NCBI RefSeq assembly: GCF_002374855.1
Contig: NZ_NWVC01000002.1
Location: forward strand, 372,001-436,000
DNA length: 64,000 bases
Source of the DNA: Sphingomonas adhaesiva
GTDB lineage: Bacteria > Pseudomonadota > Alphaproteobacteria > Sphingomonadales > Sphingomonadaceae
Reading direction: 5' to 3'
The translations under genes were made by a program, and so were the position numbers. The notes under the pieces are model-generated. The model saw nothing but the letters and a program-made list of their open reading frames with translations, was not told where the DNA came from and did no database searches. Below are positions 41,832 to 51,196 of the stretch, piece after piece (the stretch's first letter is position 1; each line of letters begins with the position of its first letter).

Positions 41832-43203
41832 CCTCTTCTTCATCGGCTTCCTGCTGGCGCTGTGGGGCGCGGGGATGCGGCGGCCGTTTCTGTTCATCGG
41901 ATCGTATGTCTATATCGACATTGTCTCGCCGCAGCGGCTGACCTATTACCTGCTCAACAGCGTGCCGATCTCGCTGATCGCGGTATTGCTGGCGGTCGGC
42001 GGCTGGGCGCTGGCCGACGACAAGCGCGACGCGCGGTTCAGCGTGCGCCAGGCGATGATCCTCCTGCTGCTCGCCTATTGCTGGTGCACGACGCAGGTCG
42101 CCGATTTCCCGATGCAGGCGGCGGACAAATGGGAATGGGTGTGGAAGAACCTGGCCTTCGCCGCGTTCCTGCCGCTGACGCTGCGCACGCGCGTGCGGAT
42201 CGAGGCGCTGCTGCTGTTCATCACATTATCGACCGCGACGATCATCATCGTCGGCGGGATCAAGACGCTGGCGACCGGCGGGGGCGGCTATGGCGAGCTG
42301 AACCTGATGGTGTCGAACAACACCGGCCTGTACGAAAGCAGCATCATTTCCGCGGTGGCGGTGGCGCTGGTGCCGATCATCTTGTGGCTGGCGCGCGACG
42401 GGACGATCTTTCCGCCCGACTGGCGGGTGCGCACCTTCGCCTATGCGCTGTGCTTCGCGTGCCTGCTGATGCCGGTGGGGACGTCGGCGCGCACCGGGCT
42501 GCTGTGCATCGTGCTGCTGGCGATATTGTCGCTGCGCACCGTCAAGCGGCGGATGGTCTATCTGGCGGCGCTGGCGCTGGCCGGCGCGGTGGCGGTGCCG
42601 CTGCTGCCGGCATCGTTCAGCGAGCGGATGGGCACGATCAAGACCTATCAGGCGGACGAAAGCGCCTCCACCCGCGTGGCGGTGTGGAAATGGACGTGGG
42701 AGTTCGCGAAGACGCATCCGTTCGGCGGCGGGTTCGACGCCTATATCCAGAACCGCATCCGCTACGACACGGTCGCGGTCGAGGGCAGCGGCGCGGCCAC
42801 CACGGTCAAGCGCGACATGACCGTCGACAAGAGCCGCGCCTATCATTCCAGCTATTTCGAGATGCTGGGCGAACAGGGCTATCCCGGCCTGGCGCTGTGG
42901 CTGGCGCTGCAGATCGCCGGGCTGTGGCGGATGGAGGTGCTGCGCCGCCGCCACCGTGCCGATGACGACGAACTGGCCTGGGCCGGGCGGCTGGCGGGGG
43001 CGTTGCAGCACGCGCACCTCATCTACCTGCTGGGCGGGGCGTTCGTCGGGATCGCATTCAATTCCTTCCTGTACCTGATGATGGGGGCGCAGATCGGCGT
43101 GGATACCTATGCGACGCGCCGCCGGCGCGAGATGATGGCGACCGGGCGGGTCCGGCGCGCGCGGCCCGCGCCGCCGCCGGTCACCGCGACGGCGGGGGCA
43201 TAG
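41824..43203 (+). CDS. O-antigen ligase-like (Wzy/WaaL-type) membrane protein, exosortase-A-system type
   Basis: This protein of about 459 residues starts with GTG (VRDLFFIGFLLALWGAG) and has some ten membrane spans. Its opening, RRPFLFIGSYVYIDIVSPQR, resembles the putative O-glycosylation ligase associated with exosortase A. The large periplasmic loop includes the typical STRVAVWKWTWEFAKTHPF region and SSYFEMLGEQGYPGL. Such proteins join lipid-linked oligosaccharides to one another or to an acceptor. The exosortase itself is not in this window. It is followed after 3 nt by the asparagine-synthetase-like gene. Confidence 0.85.
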   Translation: MRDLFFIGFLLALWGAGMRRPFLFIGSYVYIDIVSPQRLTYYLLNSVPISLIAVLLAVGGWALADDKRDARFSVRQAMILLLLAYCWCTTQVADFPMQAADKWEWVWKNLAFAAFLPLTLRTRVRIEALLLFITLSTATIIIVGGIKTLATGGGGYGELNLMVSNNTGLYESSIISAVAVALVPIILWLARDGTIFPPDWRVRTFAYALCFACLLMPVGTSARTGLLCIVLLAILSLRTVKRRMVYLAALALAGAVAVPLLPASFSERMGTIKTYQADESASTRVAVWKWTWEFAKTHPFGGGFDAYIQNRIRYDTVAVEGSGAATTVKRDMTVDKSRAYHSSYFEMLGEQGYPGLALWLALQIAGLWRMEVLRRRHRADDDELAWAGRLAGALQHAHLIYLLGGAFVGIAFNSFLYLMMGAQIGVDTYATRRRREMMATGRVRRARPAPPPVTATAGA

Positions 43204-43206
43204 GCG

Positions 43207-44952
43207 ATGGCCGGGCTGTTCCTTCGCTCCGCGAATGCCGCCGCGGGCCTCGCCCCCGACGCGCTGGATGCCGCCGCCGCGCAGTTCGCGCGGCACGGCT
43301 TCCCCACGGCGACGCCCTTCGCGGTCGCGGGCTGGGACGGGCTGCACGCCCCGTATATCCGCGGCGGGCCGGATACGTGGCTGGTGCGCGGTGACGATCG
43401 CGTCGCGGTCGCCGGCACGCTGGTGGTCGACGGCAGGATGGGTGCCGAGGCGCTCGCGCTGCTGCTCGACGCGGGCGATCCGACGCGGCTCGACTGGTCG
43501 CGGATCGGCGGGCAGTTCGTGGCGCTGGTCCACCGGGCCGGGCGCAGCTTCCTGTTCACCGACTGGTTCGGCGCGTTCCAGCTGTTCCACGATGCCGATG
43601 CGCGGGTGTTCTCCACCTCGCTGCTCGCCGCCCTCGCGGCGCTGCCGCAGGTGCGGTTCAGTGCGCAGGGCGTGTACGAATTCGCGTTCAACGTCATGCC
43701 GATCGGCGACGATACGGTGTTCGAGGGGCTGTCGACGCTCGGCCCCGATCGCATCGTCGAGCTGACGCCGGACGGCGCGCGCTTCCACCCCGTCACCCGT
43801 TCCCTGCCGCGCGATGCGGCGCGCCTGGCGATGCCGGAACGGATCGCGCGGGCCCGCGCGCGCCTGTCGGACATCGTGGGCGCGCATGTCGCGGCGTTCG
43901 GTGACGATATCCGCTGCCCGCTGTCGGGCGGGATCGATTCGCGGCTGCTGTACGCCGCGCTGCGCCACGAAGGGGCCGCGCCGCACCTCTACGTCTACGG
44001 CCCGCCGGGCAGCGACGACGTGACGATCGCGCAGGCGATCGGCGCGGGCGAGGGCGTGGCGGTCGAGTGGATCAACAAGGCGCTGGTGACGATCGCGCCC
44101 GATGCCTTTCCCGCGCAGGTCGCGGCGGAGTTCGAGGCGTGGGACGCGCTGCCCACCTATGGCAACATCTTCGATGCCGGGGGGCATAGCGCGGCCTGCG
44201 CGAAGCGGCACCAGGATGGCGCGCTGGCGGCGTCGGGCGGATGCGGCGAAATCTACCGCGACTTCTTCTACCTGCCCGATCGAGCGACGACGGCGGATGC
44301 GGTGGCGCGGACGTTCTTCGCCCGCTTCCTGCCCGCCGACACCACCGACCTGTTCGATGCGGAGGCGTTCATCGCGCGCGTGGCGACCAAGATCGGCGCG
44401 GCGGTGGGCGCCGCCCCGCGCGAGCGGCTGGACCGCCAGACGGTCGAGCACCTCTACCCCAAGGTGCGCTGCCGCGCGCTGTTCGGGCGCGAGATCAGCC
44501 TGGAGGCGCGCCACGGCGCCTATCTGATGCCGTTCCTGGATCATCGGGTGGTGACGGAGGCGATGACGCTGCCGGTGGCGATGAAACAGGCGGGGCGGTT
44601 CGAGGCTGCGCTGCTGGCCGCGATCGACCCGGTGCTGGCGGCCTATCCGTCCGCCTATGGCCACGACTTCGCGGGTGCGCCGTCACCGCGCCACCGGTTC
44701 CAGGAATGGTCGTCGCGCATCCGCCCGGCGTGGCTGCGCCAGCGCAGCTATGCGATCCAGCGGCGGATGGGGGCGATGGCGGACGAACATGGCGGGCTGC
44801 TGTCGCCCGACTATCTCGGCCGGGTGATCGACCTCGAATATCCGGCGATGCGCCGCTTCTTCCACATGGAGGCGATCACCGACAGCGGGCTGCTGCGCCG
44901 GATCGCCTGCCTGGAATATCTGGCGCAGCGGCTGGGATCGCGGCTGCGCTGA
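43207..44952 (+). CDS. Asparagine-synthetase-like protein without the glutaminase Cys
   Basis: The 581-residue protein has an AsnB layout: an N-terminal Ntn-hydrolase-like domain and a C-terminal synthetase domain with the PP-loop SGGIDSR (from Ser240) that activates a carboxylate with ATP. The N-terminus is MAGLFLRSANAA instead of MCGI, so the nucleophilic Cys2 of glutamine amidotransferases is missing. It should not release ammonia from glutamine itself. Such AsnB-like proteins in polysaccharide clusters are thought to amidate or otherwise modify sugar acids or peptides. It forms an operon with the O-antigen-ligase-like gene. Confidence 0.85.
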   Translation: MAGLFLRSANAAAGLAPDALDAAAAQFARHGFPTATPFAVAGWDGLHAPYIRGGPDTWLVRGDDRVAVAGTLVVDGRMGAEALALLLDAGDPTRLDWSRIGGQFVALVHRAGRSFLFTDWFGAFQLFHDADARVFSTSLLAALAALPQVRFSAQGVYEFAFNVMPIGDDTVFEGLSTLGPDRIVELTPDGARFHPVTRSLPRDAARLAMPERIARARARLSDIVGAHVAAFGDDIRCPLSGGIDSRLLYAALRHEGAAPHLYVYGPPGSDDVTIAQAIGAGEGVAVEWINKALVTIAPDAFPAQVAAEFEAWDALPTYGNIFDAGGHSAACAKRHQDGALAASGGCGEIYRDFFYLPDRATTADAVARTFFARFLPADTTDLFDAEAFIARVATKIGAAVGAAPRERLDRQTVEHLYPKVRCRALFGREISLEARHGAYLMPFLDHRVVTEAMTLPVAMKQAGRFEAALLAAIDPVLAAYPSAYGHDFAGAPSPRHRFQEWSSRIRPAWLRQRSYAIQRRMGAMADEHGGLLSPDYLGRVIDLEYPAMRRFFHMEAITDSGLLRRIACLEYLAQRLGSRLR

Positions 44953-44955
44953 CCG

Positions 44956-45885
44956 TCACCAGCGGCGCGCGGTGGTGGTGATCCCCTCCCCCAGCGCGTT
45001 GCCGCGGATGACCAGTTGCTCGCCCGACCAGTTGCCGACGAACACCGGCTTGTAATCGACCCCCGGCGCCAGCGACGCGCGATTGCCCTCGATCACCAGC
45101 CCGGTCGAATCGTTGCGCGCCCCCTCCGGTGCGACGGTAATCATCGTCGAGTGATTGTCCTTGTCGCGCCCCATCACGAAGGCATTGTCGGCGATGCGCC
45201 CGCGCGCGCCGTTCGACAGGTCGATCATGTAATTGGTGGTATGCCCCTGCGTATCGTCGAAGCTGTTGCCGACGATCTCGACCCGCGGCGCGCGCACCTT
45301 CAGGTAATGGCCGCCGCGCCCGCGCTCGAACCGCGTGTTGGTGACGCGCGCCGCGCCGTATCCGCCGACATAGACCGCATGCGCGCCGTTACCGGTCGGG
45401 TCCTTGCCCAGCCCGGCGAAGGTCGAATGGTCGATCGAGATGGTGGCGGAGGGGTCCTCCGCGGTCAGGATGCCGCACTGGCTGTCGAGGAACATCGACT
45501 GCACCACCGACAGGTTGCCGTGTTCCAGCCGGATGCCCGCGCCGTTGCCGTCGCCCACCTCCAGATGCGTGAACACGATCCCTTCCACTCGCGCGCCGCG
45601 TCCGCGCAGCACCAGCGCGGCCTTGTCCTCGCACGTCACGCGCGTGAAGATCACGCTGCCCGGCTTGTCCGCGACGAAGGCGATCCGCCCTTTCTCCTGC
45701 ACCGCGCAGTCGCGATAGGTGCCCGGCGGGATGTGGATCGTCCCCTCCCCGTCGCCGATCGCATCGACAGCCTGTTGCAGCGTGCCGAACACCTGGTCGC
45801 CGACGACGAAGCGCCCGCTCGGCGCCTGCGCGCTGGCCGATGCGGCGGCGGCGAACGTCAGGGCAAGGGCAGCGATACGGCGCAT
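44956..45885 (-). CDS. Exported right-handed parallel beta-helix protein
   Basis: The 309-residue protein has a signal peptide (MRRIAALALTFAAAASASAQ) and successive beta-helix rungs, for example TIHIPPGTYRDCAVQEKGRI, GIVFTHLEVGDGNGAGIRLE and VEIVGNSFDDTQGHTTNYM. The fold is shared by pectate lyases, epimerases and polysaccharide-binding proteins; no lyase catalytic residues are certain. The start at 45885 has ggagag nine bases upstream. It is convergent with the AsnB-like gene (3 nt apart), so it may act on the polysaccharide made by the island. Confidence 0.8.
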   Translation of the reverse strand: MRRIAALALTFAAAASASAQAPSGRFVVGDQVFGTLQQAVDAIGDGEGTIHIPPGTYRDCAVQEKGRIAFVADKPGSVIFTRVTCEDKAALVLRGRGARVEGIVFTHLEVGDGNGAGIRLEHGNLSVVQSMFLDSQCGILTAEDPSATISIDHSTFAGLGKDPTGNGAHAVYVGGYGAARVTNTRFERGRGGHYLKVRAPRVEIVGNSFDDTQGHTTNYMIDLSNGARGRIADNAFVMGRDKDNHSTMITVAPEGARNDSTGLVIEGNRASLAPGVDYKPVFVGNWSGEQLVIRGNALGEGITTTARRW

Positions 45886-45937
45886 CAGGCATCTCTCCGG
45901 CAGCGAAAGCCGCGCCGGGTGATGCCATAATGCGAAA

Positions 45938-45971
45938 GGACGCGCCCCACCCAAGCGGGCGGGGCGCGTCC
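45938..45971 (-). terminator. Intrinsic terminator after the PfpI/DJ-1 gene
   Basis: An 11-bp perfect stem (ggacgcgcccc and its complement) with a 12-base loop lies past the 46005 stop. Read leftward it is followed by ttt. Confidence 0.65.
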
Positions 45972-46004
45972 CTATTTGAACCACCGGCGGTGGCGAGGCG
46001 GCGG

Positions 46005-46562
46005 TCAGGCTTCCTCGGTCGCCATCTGCGACAGCGCATCGATGATCGCCTTGTTGAACGCCGGAATGTCATCGGGATTGCGGCTGGTGATGAGGTTGCC
46101 GTCGATCACGACTTCCTCATCCACCACGTCGCCGCCGGCATTCTCCAGATCGGTGCGGATCGACGGATAGCCCGTCAGCCGGCGACCGTCGATCACCTCC
46201 GCCTCGGCCAGCACCCATGGCGCGTGGCAGATGGCGGCGACGATCTTGTCGTCGTCCATGAAGTCCTCGACAATCTCCAGTACGCGTTCCTCCAGCCGCA
46301 GCTTGTCGGGGTTGGCGACGCCGCCGGGCAGGACCAGCGCGTCGTAATCGCCGGTGTCGACCTCCTCCAGCGTCAGGTCCGGGGTGGCGGTTTCGGCCTT
46401 GTTGATATCGCCCTTCATCCCCTGGATCGGGTCGCGCTTGATCGACGCCAGCGTCACGGTGGCGCCGGCATCCTCCAGCGCCTTTTTCGGCTCGAACAGC
46501 TCCACGGTTTCGAAACCGTCGGCGGCGATCATCAGCACGCGGGCTTGCGACAGGTCGGCCAT
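46005..46562 (-). CDS. PfpI/DJ-1 family type 1 glutamine-amidotransferase-like protein
   Basis: The 185-residue protein belongs to the YhbO/PfpI branch, which is linked to protein deglycation or chaperone activity under stress. The nucleophile elbow is VAAICHAPWVL, with Cys112 and His113. The conserved Glu lies in AADGFETVELFEP. The remaining family segments ALVLPGGVANPD and RRLTGYPSIRTDLENAGG are present. aggaga lies six bases before the ATG. It is divergent from the topoisomerase gene, and an EcfG-like promoter is visible upstream. Confidence 0.92.
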   Translation of the reverse strand: MADLSQARVLMIAADGFETVELFEPKKALEDAGATVTLASIKRDPIQGMKGDINKAETATPDLTLEEVDTGDYDALVLPGGVANPDKLRLEERVLEIVEDFMDDDKIVAAICHAPWVLAEAEVIDGRRLTGYPSIRTDLENAGGDVVDEEVVIDGNLITSRNPDDIPAFNKAIIDALSQMATEEA

Positions 46563-46609
46563 GGAAATCTCCTGTAGGTCTGGGAATAGGTGCCTGGGGG
46601 CGAAGGCAG

Positions 46610-46660
46610 AACCCCCGCCCGCCCCGCCCCGTTCCGGAACGAAGCGACGGCCCGCGCATT
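46610..46660. promoter_or_regulatory. Back-to-back EcfG-like promoters around a palindrome
   Basis: The palindrome cgttccggaacg at 46630-46641 supplies a GGAAC box on both strands. Leftward, GGAAC is followed by 17 nt and GGTT (46610-46613) ahead of the PfpI gene. Rightward, GGAAC is followed by 16 nt and CATT (46657-46660) ahead of topoisomerase IB. The general-stress sigma factor EcfG of sphingomonads uses GGAAC-N16/17-CGTT, so each site has one mismatch in its -10 box. Confidence 0.4.
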
Positions 46661-46708
46661 TCCCGAGACCATTGGTCGGAGCATCCAGACGGAGAAAGGC
46701 GAGGGCGC

Positions 46709-47722
46709 GTGGCGCGAGCGATCAGCTATTGCGATGACACCGAAGCGGGCATCACCCGGAAGAAGACGCGGCACGGCAAATGGGCCTATCACGCCCCCGA
46801 CGGCACGCGCATCACCGACCGCGACGAAATCGACCGGCTGAACGCGATCGGCCTGCCCCCCGCCTATACTGACGCCTGGTTCTGCCCGCACGCGCACGGC
46901 CATATCCAGGCGGTCGGCTGGGACGAGAAGGGCCGCAAGCAATATCGCTATCACCTGGATTTCCGCGCCCAGCAGGAAGCGGCCAAATACGATCTGTGCG
47001 CGCCGTTCGGCCAGGCGCTGGCGCGGCTGCGCGCGCGGATGGAGGCGGATCTGGCGCGCCGCACGCACAGCAAGGAGCGCACCGTCGCCGCGATCGTCAA
47101 GCTCCTCGACATCGCCTCGCTGCGGATCGGGAACGAGAGTTACGCCAGGACGAACAAGAGCTTCGGACTGACCACGTTGCGTGACCGCCATGCCGATATC
47201 CGCGGCACCACGCTGACGCTGGAATATCGCGCCAAGTCGGGCAAGCAGCGGCGGCTGAAGATCACCGACGGCAGCCTCGCGCGGTTCGTGAAGAAGTGTC
47301 AGGACCTGCCGGGCCAGAAGCTGTTCCAATATGTCGGCGACGACGGCGAGGCGCACGGCGTCACATCGTCCGACGTCAATGCGTACATCCGCGAGGCGAC
47401 CGGGGGCGAATTCACCGCCAAGCATTTCCGCACCTGGGGCGCGAGCGTCACCGCGTTCGAGGCGTTGATCGAGGCCGATGCGCCGATCGGGCTGAAGGCG
47501 ATGCTGGAACCGGTCGTCGAACGGCTGGGCAACACGCCCGCGATCGCGCGCAAATCCTATGTCCACCCCGCGCTGATCGAACTGGGCAAGGACAAGGCCG
47601 CGCAGGCCGCGTTTCGCCAGTCGCTTCGGCTGCCCCGCGCCACGCAATATCTGACGCGCACCGAACGCGGGCTGATCGCCTTCCTGGAAACCACCGGCGC
47701 GTGCGAGCGGAAGGCCGCCTGA
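46709..47722 (+). CDS. DNA topoisomerase IB
   Basis: This is a poxvirus-like type IB topoisomerase that relaxes supercoils through a 3'-phosphotyrosine link. The 337-residue protein starts with GTG. It shows the catalytic Arg/Lys region (DIASLRIGNESYARTNKSFG, then LTLEYRAKSGKQRRLKI), HFRTWGASVTAFEAL, and the nucleophile Tyr284 in IARKSYVHPALIE. The N-terminal region GKWAYHAPDGTRITDRDEI is typical of bacterial members. One base separates its stop from the MscS gene, so they are co-transcribed. Confidence 0.93.
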   Translation: MARAISYCDDTEAGITRKKTRHGKWAYHAPDGTRITDRDEIDRLNAIGLPPAYTDAWFCPHAHGHIQAVGWDEKGRKQYRYHLDFRAQQEAAKYDLCAPFGQALARLRARMEADLARRTHSKERTVAAIVKLLDIASLRIGNESYARTNKSFGLTTLRDRHADIRGTTLTLEYRAKSGKQRRLKITDGSLARFVKKCQDLPGQKLFQYVGDDGEAHGVTSSDVNAYIREATGGEFTAKHFRTWGASVTAFEALIEADAPIGLKAMLEPVVERLGNTPAIARKSYVHPALIELGKDKAAQAAFRQSLRLPRATQYLTRTERGLIAFLETTGACERKAA

Positions 47723-47723
47723 C

Positions 47724-48896
47724 ATGAGCAATGCCAAGGCCGCCGCGCCTGTACTGGATACGGGCCGCGTTGGGGACCAGATGACCGCGCTGTTCGGCTC
47801 CGCGGTGACGTGGCTTCAGGAACGCTGGCTGGAGATCCTAATCGCGATCGGCGCGGGCGTCGCCATTGCGCTGCTGCTGTTCTGGCTGCGCGGGCTGGGT
47901 GCGCGGCTGGCGGCACGCAGCGCGTCGGGCAAGGGATGGTCCGCGGTCGTCGGGCGCGCGATCGAGCGAACCGGCGGCTTCTTCATCGTCATGGTTTCCG
48001 CGCGGCTGGTCAGCGGTTATGCCGCAACCCCGCCGGAAGTCGACAAGACCGCCAGCTTCCTGTTCACCGTCGCCGCGGTCTTCCAGGCGGCGGTGTGGGC
48101 GCGCGAGCTGATCCTGGGCGCGATCGAGCATCGCACCCGATCCGAACATTACAGCGGCGAGGCGCTGATGAGCGCGATGGGGCTGATCCGCCTGCTGGTC
48201 AGCTTCGCCGTGTTCGCGATCGCGCTGGTCGTCGTGCTCGACAATCTGGGGGTCAACGTCACCGGGCTGGTCGCCGGGCTGGGCGTCGGCGGCATCGCGA
48301 TCGGCCTGGCGGCGCAGGGCATCTTCGGCGACCTGTTTGCGGCGCTGGCGATCATCTTCGACCGGCCGTTCCGGCGCGGGGACAAGATCAGCTACGACAA
48401 TACCAGCGGGGTGATCGAGGCGATCGGGCTGAAATCGACACGCATCCGTGCCTTCACCGGCGAATTGCGGATCATCTCGAACCGCAACCTGCTGGACAAG
48501 GAAATCCAGAACACCACGATGCGCGACCACGTCCGCGTCACTTACACGATCGGCGTCGCGTATGAGACCCCGCCGGAGACGCTGGCGCGCCTGCCCGACA
48601 TGCTGACCGAACTGGTCGAGGCGGAGCAGGCGAAGGTGGCGCGTGCGGGCTTCGAAAGCTTCGGCGCGTCGAGCCTCGACTTCGTGCTGCAGGTCGACAC
48701 GCCCGGCGACGACTGGGGCACTGCGCACGCCACGCGCAACCGCCTGCTGGTCGCGATCATGCGGCGCTTCGCCGAGGAAGGGATCAGCATCCCCTATCCG
48801 ACGCAGACCACCTTCACCGCCGCACCCGACGGGCGACTGGTCATGCCCTATCCCGAGCACGGCCATCCGGCGGTGCAGGGCGACACGCCGCATTGA
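47724..48896 (+). CDS. Mechanosensitive channel, MscS family
   Basis: The 390-residue protein has four membrane spans (the first ILIAIGAGVAIALLLFWLRG). The conserved pore helix and vestibule entry are GLVAGLGVGGIAIGLAAQGI, followed by the beta domain (RPFRRGDKISYDNTSGVIEA, GLKSTRIRAFTGELRIISNR). It opens under membrane tension to release solutes on hypo-osmotic shock. The extra N-terminal span distinguishes it from the short E. coli MscS. It shares an operon with topoisomerase IB, suggesting stress regulation. Confidence 0.92.
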   Translation: MSNAKAAAPVLDTGRVGDQMTALFGSAVTWLQERWLEILIAIGAGVAIALLLFWLRGLGARLAARSASGKGWSAVVGRAIERTGGFFIVMVSARLVSGYAATPPEVDKTASFLFTVAAVFQAAVWARELILGAIEHRTRSEHYSGEALMSAMGLIRLLVSFAVFAIALVVVLDNLGVNVTGLVAGLGVGGIAIGLAAQGIFGDLFAALAIIFDRPFRRGDKISYDNTSGVIEAIGLKSTRIRAFTGELRIISNRNLLDKEIQNTTMRDHVRVTYTIGVAYETPPETLARLPDMLTELVEAEQAKVARAGFESFGASSLDFVLQVDTPGDDWGTAHATRNRLLVAIMRRFAEEGISIPYPTQTTFTAAPDGRLVMPYPEHGHPAVQGDTPH

Positions 48897-48919
48897 ACCT
48901 GCACGCGGCTCACGACGTT
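48894..48919 (+). promoter_or_regulatory. EcfG-like promoter ahead of the glycine-zipper gene
   Basis: TGAAC, 17 nt, CGTT: one mismatch from the sphingomonad general-stress promoter GGAAC-N16/17-CGTT. The predicted start near 48926 precedes the gaggag ribosome site and the ATG at 48945. Confidence 0.4.
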
Positions 48920-48944
48920 GAGGGCGAGCAGAGGAGAATAGGCC

Positions 48945-49322
48945 ATGAAGAACGCGCTGCTGTCCGCACTGATGCTTGCCACCGTCACCGCCCCGCTGGC
49001 GGTCGCCCCCGCCGATGCCCAGCGTCGCGACCGAGATTATCGCTGGCATGGCGAGGACCGGAACTGGAACCCGTCCGAAAGTTACCGCGAGGGTCGCTAT
49101 CGCGAACGTCGCCTGGGCCGCAACGATCGTATCTATCGCGGTCAGGACGGGCGCACCTATTGCCGCCGCAACGACGGCACCACCGGGCTGGTGGTCGGCG
49201 GCGTCGGCGGCGCGGTGCTGGGCAACGTGCTGGGCGGCGGGCTGCTCGGCACGCTGGCGGGTGGCGCGGGCGGCGCACTGCTGGGGCGCGAGGTGGATCG
49301 CGGCAAGGTGCGCTGCCGCTGA
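48945..49322 (+). CDS. Exported glycine-zipper (2TM) protein
   Basis: The 125-residue protein has a signal peptide (LLSALMLATVTAPLAVAPADA, cleaved near residue 25) and an Arg/Tyr-rich middle (RDRDYRWHGEDRNWNPSESY). A single glycine-zipper hairpin (GLVVGGVGGAVLGNVLGGGL and onward to LLGREVDRGK) follows. Such small proteins sit in the inner or outer membrane and are often induced by stress. A good ribosome site and an EcfG-like promoter precede it, and a strong terminator follows, so it is a single-gene transcript. Confidence 0.8.
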   Translation: MKNALLSALMLATVTAPLAVAPADAQRRDRDYRWHGEDRNWNPSESYREGRYRERRLGRNDRIYRGQDGRTYCRRNDGTTGLVVGGVGGAVLGNVLGGGLLGTLAGGAGGALLGREVDRGKVRCR

Positions 49323-49348
49323 CCGTCAACGCACCCCGTGCGAATCGG

Positions 49349-49377
49349 AAAGGGCGTGCCGGACGGCGCGCCCTTTT
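49349..49377 (+). terminator. Intrinsic terminator after the glycine-zipper gene
   Basis: aaagggcgtgcc and ggcgcgcccttt pair over 12 positions (one G-U) around a four-base loop, ending in tttt. Confidence 0.8.
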
Positions 49378-49515
49378 CACGTTTAGAAAGTCGGGTTCGC
49401 TCGATTGACGGTACGGAACCCGCCATCTTCAAACTATCGGTCCGCATGACCCTTGCGGCGCCCCCCGCCCCCGGCCTAGAGAGGCGCATCCGTTCAGCGA
49501 GGGGATAGAGAGGCC

Positions 49516-49965
49516 GTGACCGCAGACGAGATGAAAGCCGCCATCGGCAGGGAAAGCCTGTCGGACTGGGTCGACGTGACGCAGGACATGATCGACAAGT
49601 TCGCCGACGCGACCGGCGACCACCAGTTCATCCATGTCGATCCCGAACGCGCCAAGCTGACGCCGTTCGGCACCACCATCGCACACGGTTTCCTGACGCT
49701 GTCGCTGCTGCCGCAGCTGGCGATGAAGACGCCCGACGCGCCCCGGCTCGACGGGGTGAAGATGGGCGTCAACTACGGCGGCAACAAGGTACGCTTCCTG
49801 GCGCCGGTGCCGTCCAATTCGCGCGTGCGCGGCCGCTCGAAGATCACCGAGTTCGAGGAAAAGCGCCCCGGCCAGTATCAATACACCACCGAGACGACGG
49901 TGGAGATCGAAGGCCAGGACAAGCCCGCAATGATCGCCGAATGGATCACGCAGGTATTCGTCTGA
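49516..49965 (+). CDS. MaoC family (R)-specific enoyl-CoA hydratase-like protein
   Basis: This is a 149-residue hot-dog-fold enzyme with the hydratase-2 motif [15 protein letters not shown]; the catalytic pair is Asp35 and His40. The partner segment [15 protein letters not shown] follows. Members hydrate trans-2-enoyl-CoA to (R)-3-hydroxyacyl-CoA, feeding PHA synthesis or beta-oxidation. It starts with GTG and lies 52 nt before a thiolase gene, consistent with acyl-CoA metabolism. Confidence 0.88.
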   Translation: MTADEMKAAIGRESLSDWVDVTQDMIDKFADATGDHQFIHVDPERAKLTPFGTTIAHGFLTLSLLPQLAMKTPDAPRLDGVKMGVNYGGNKVRFLAPVPSNSRVRGRSKITEFEEKRPGQYQYTTETTVEIEGQDKPAMIAEWITQVFV

Positions 49966-50017
49966 TCCGCTGCGCCCGCCGCCACCGATTCACTGCATCA
50001 TCATAAGGACCACGCTC

Positions 50018-51196
50018 ATGCGTTCCGCCGTCATCGTTTCCACCGCCCGCACCCCGATCGGCCGCGCCTATCGCGGGGCGTTCAACAACCTGCCCTCCCC
50101 CACGCTGGCCAGCCATGCGATCAAGGCCGCCGTGGAGCGCGCGAAGATCGACGGCGCGGAAGTGGACGACGTGGTGTTCGGCGCCGCGCTCCAGCAGGGG
50201 CATCAGGCGGGCAATATCGCACGCACCAGCCTGCTGCGCGCCGGCCTGCCGATCAGCGTGTCGGGCATGTCGCTGGACCGCCAGTGCGCCTCGGGCCTGA
50301 TGGCGATCGCCACCGCGGCCAAGCAGATCGTCGTTGACGGCATGGACGTGACGATCGGCGGCGGCGTCGACAGCATCTCGCTGGTGCAGACGCCGGAAAT
50401 GCGCGTCGCGCCCGACAAGGAGCTGCTGGCGATGCACGGCGACATCTACATGCCGATGCTGCAGACCGCCGAGGTGGTCGCCAAGCGCTACGGCATCAGC
50501 CGCGATGCGCAGGACGAATACGGATATCGCTCGCAGATGCGCACCGCCGCCGCGCAGGCCGCCGGCAAGTTCGATGACGAGATCGTCGCCGTCACCGCGA
50601 CCAAGGCGAACGTCAACAAGGAGACCAAGGAAGTCTCCTACGAGGAAGTGACCCTGTCGAAGGACGAGGGCAACCGCGCCGACACCACGCTGGAGGGGCT
50701 GAAGAGCCTGAAGCCGGTGCTCGGCCCCGACCTCAACATCACCGCGGGCAACGCCAGCCAGCTGTCGGACGGCGCCTCGGCCAGCGTGCTGATGGAGGAG
50801 AAGGTCGCGGCGGCCAAGGGGCTGACCCCGCTCGGCCGCTACGTCGGCATGGCGGTAGCGGGCACCAAGCCCGACGAGATGGGCATCGGCCCGGTCTTCG
50901 CCATCCCCAAGCTGCTGGAGCGCAACGGCCTGAAGATGGACGACATCGGCCTGTGGGAGCTGAACGAGGCGTTCGCGGTGCAGGTGCTGTATTGCCGCGA
51001 CAAGCTGGGCATTCCCGACGAGCTGCTGAACGTCAACGGCGGCGCGATCTCGATCGGCCACCCGTACGGCATGTCGGGCGCGCGGATGACCGGCCACGCG
51101 CTGATCGAGGGCAAGCGCCGCGGGGCGAAGTATGTCGTCGTGACGATGTGCGTCGGCGGCGGCATGGGCGCGGCGGGGCTGTTCGAGGTCCTGTAA
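50018..51196 (+). CDS. Acetyl-CoA C-acyltransferase (thiolase)
   Basis: The 392-residue thiolase has nucleophile Cys90 ([11 protein letters not shown]), the CoA-site His in [13 protein letters not shown], and the second Cys in [12 protein letters not shown]. Thiolases run either beta-ketoacyl-CoA cleavage or acetoacetyl-CoA formation. The sequence does not separate FadA-like from PhaA-like use. MaoC upstream and PHA depolymerase downstream fit either fatty acid or PHA turnover. aagga lies 8-9 bases ahead of the ATG. Confidence 0.92.
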   Translation: MRSAVIVSTARTPIGRAYRGAFNNLPSPTLASHAIKAAVERAKIDGAEVDDVVFGAALQQGHQAGNIARTSLLRAGLPISVSGMSLDRQCASGLMAIATAAKQIVVDGMDVTIGGGVDSISLVQTPEMRVAPDKELLAMHGDIYMPMLQTAEVVAKRYGISRDAQDEYGYRSQMRTAAAQAAGKFDDEIVAVTATKANVNKETKEVSYEEVTLSKDEGNRADTTLEGLKSLKPVLGPDLNITAGNASQLSDGASASVLMEEKVAAAKGLTPLGRYVGMAVAGTKPDEMGIGPVFAIPKLLERNGLKMDDIGLWELNEAFAVQVLYCRDKLGIPDELLNVNGGAISIGHPYGMSGARMTGHALIEGKRRGAKYVVVTMCVGGGMGAAGLFEVL

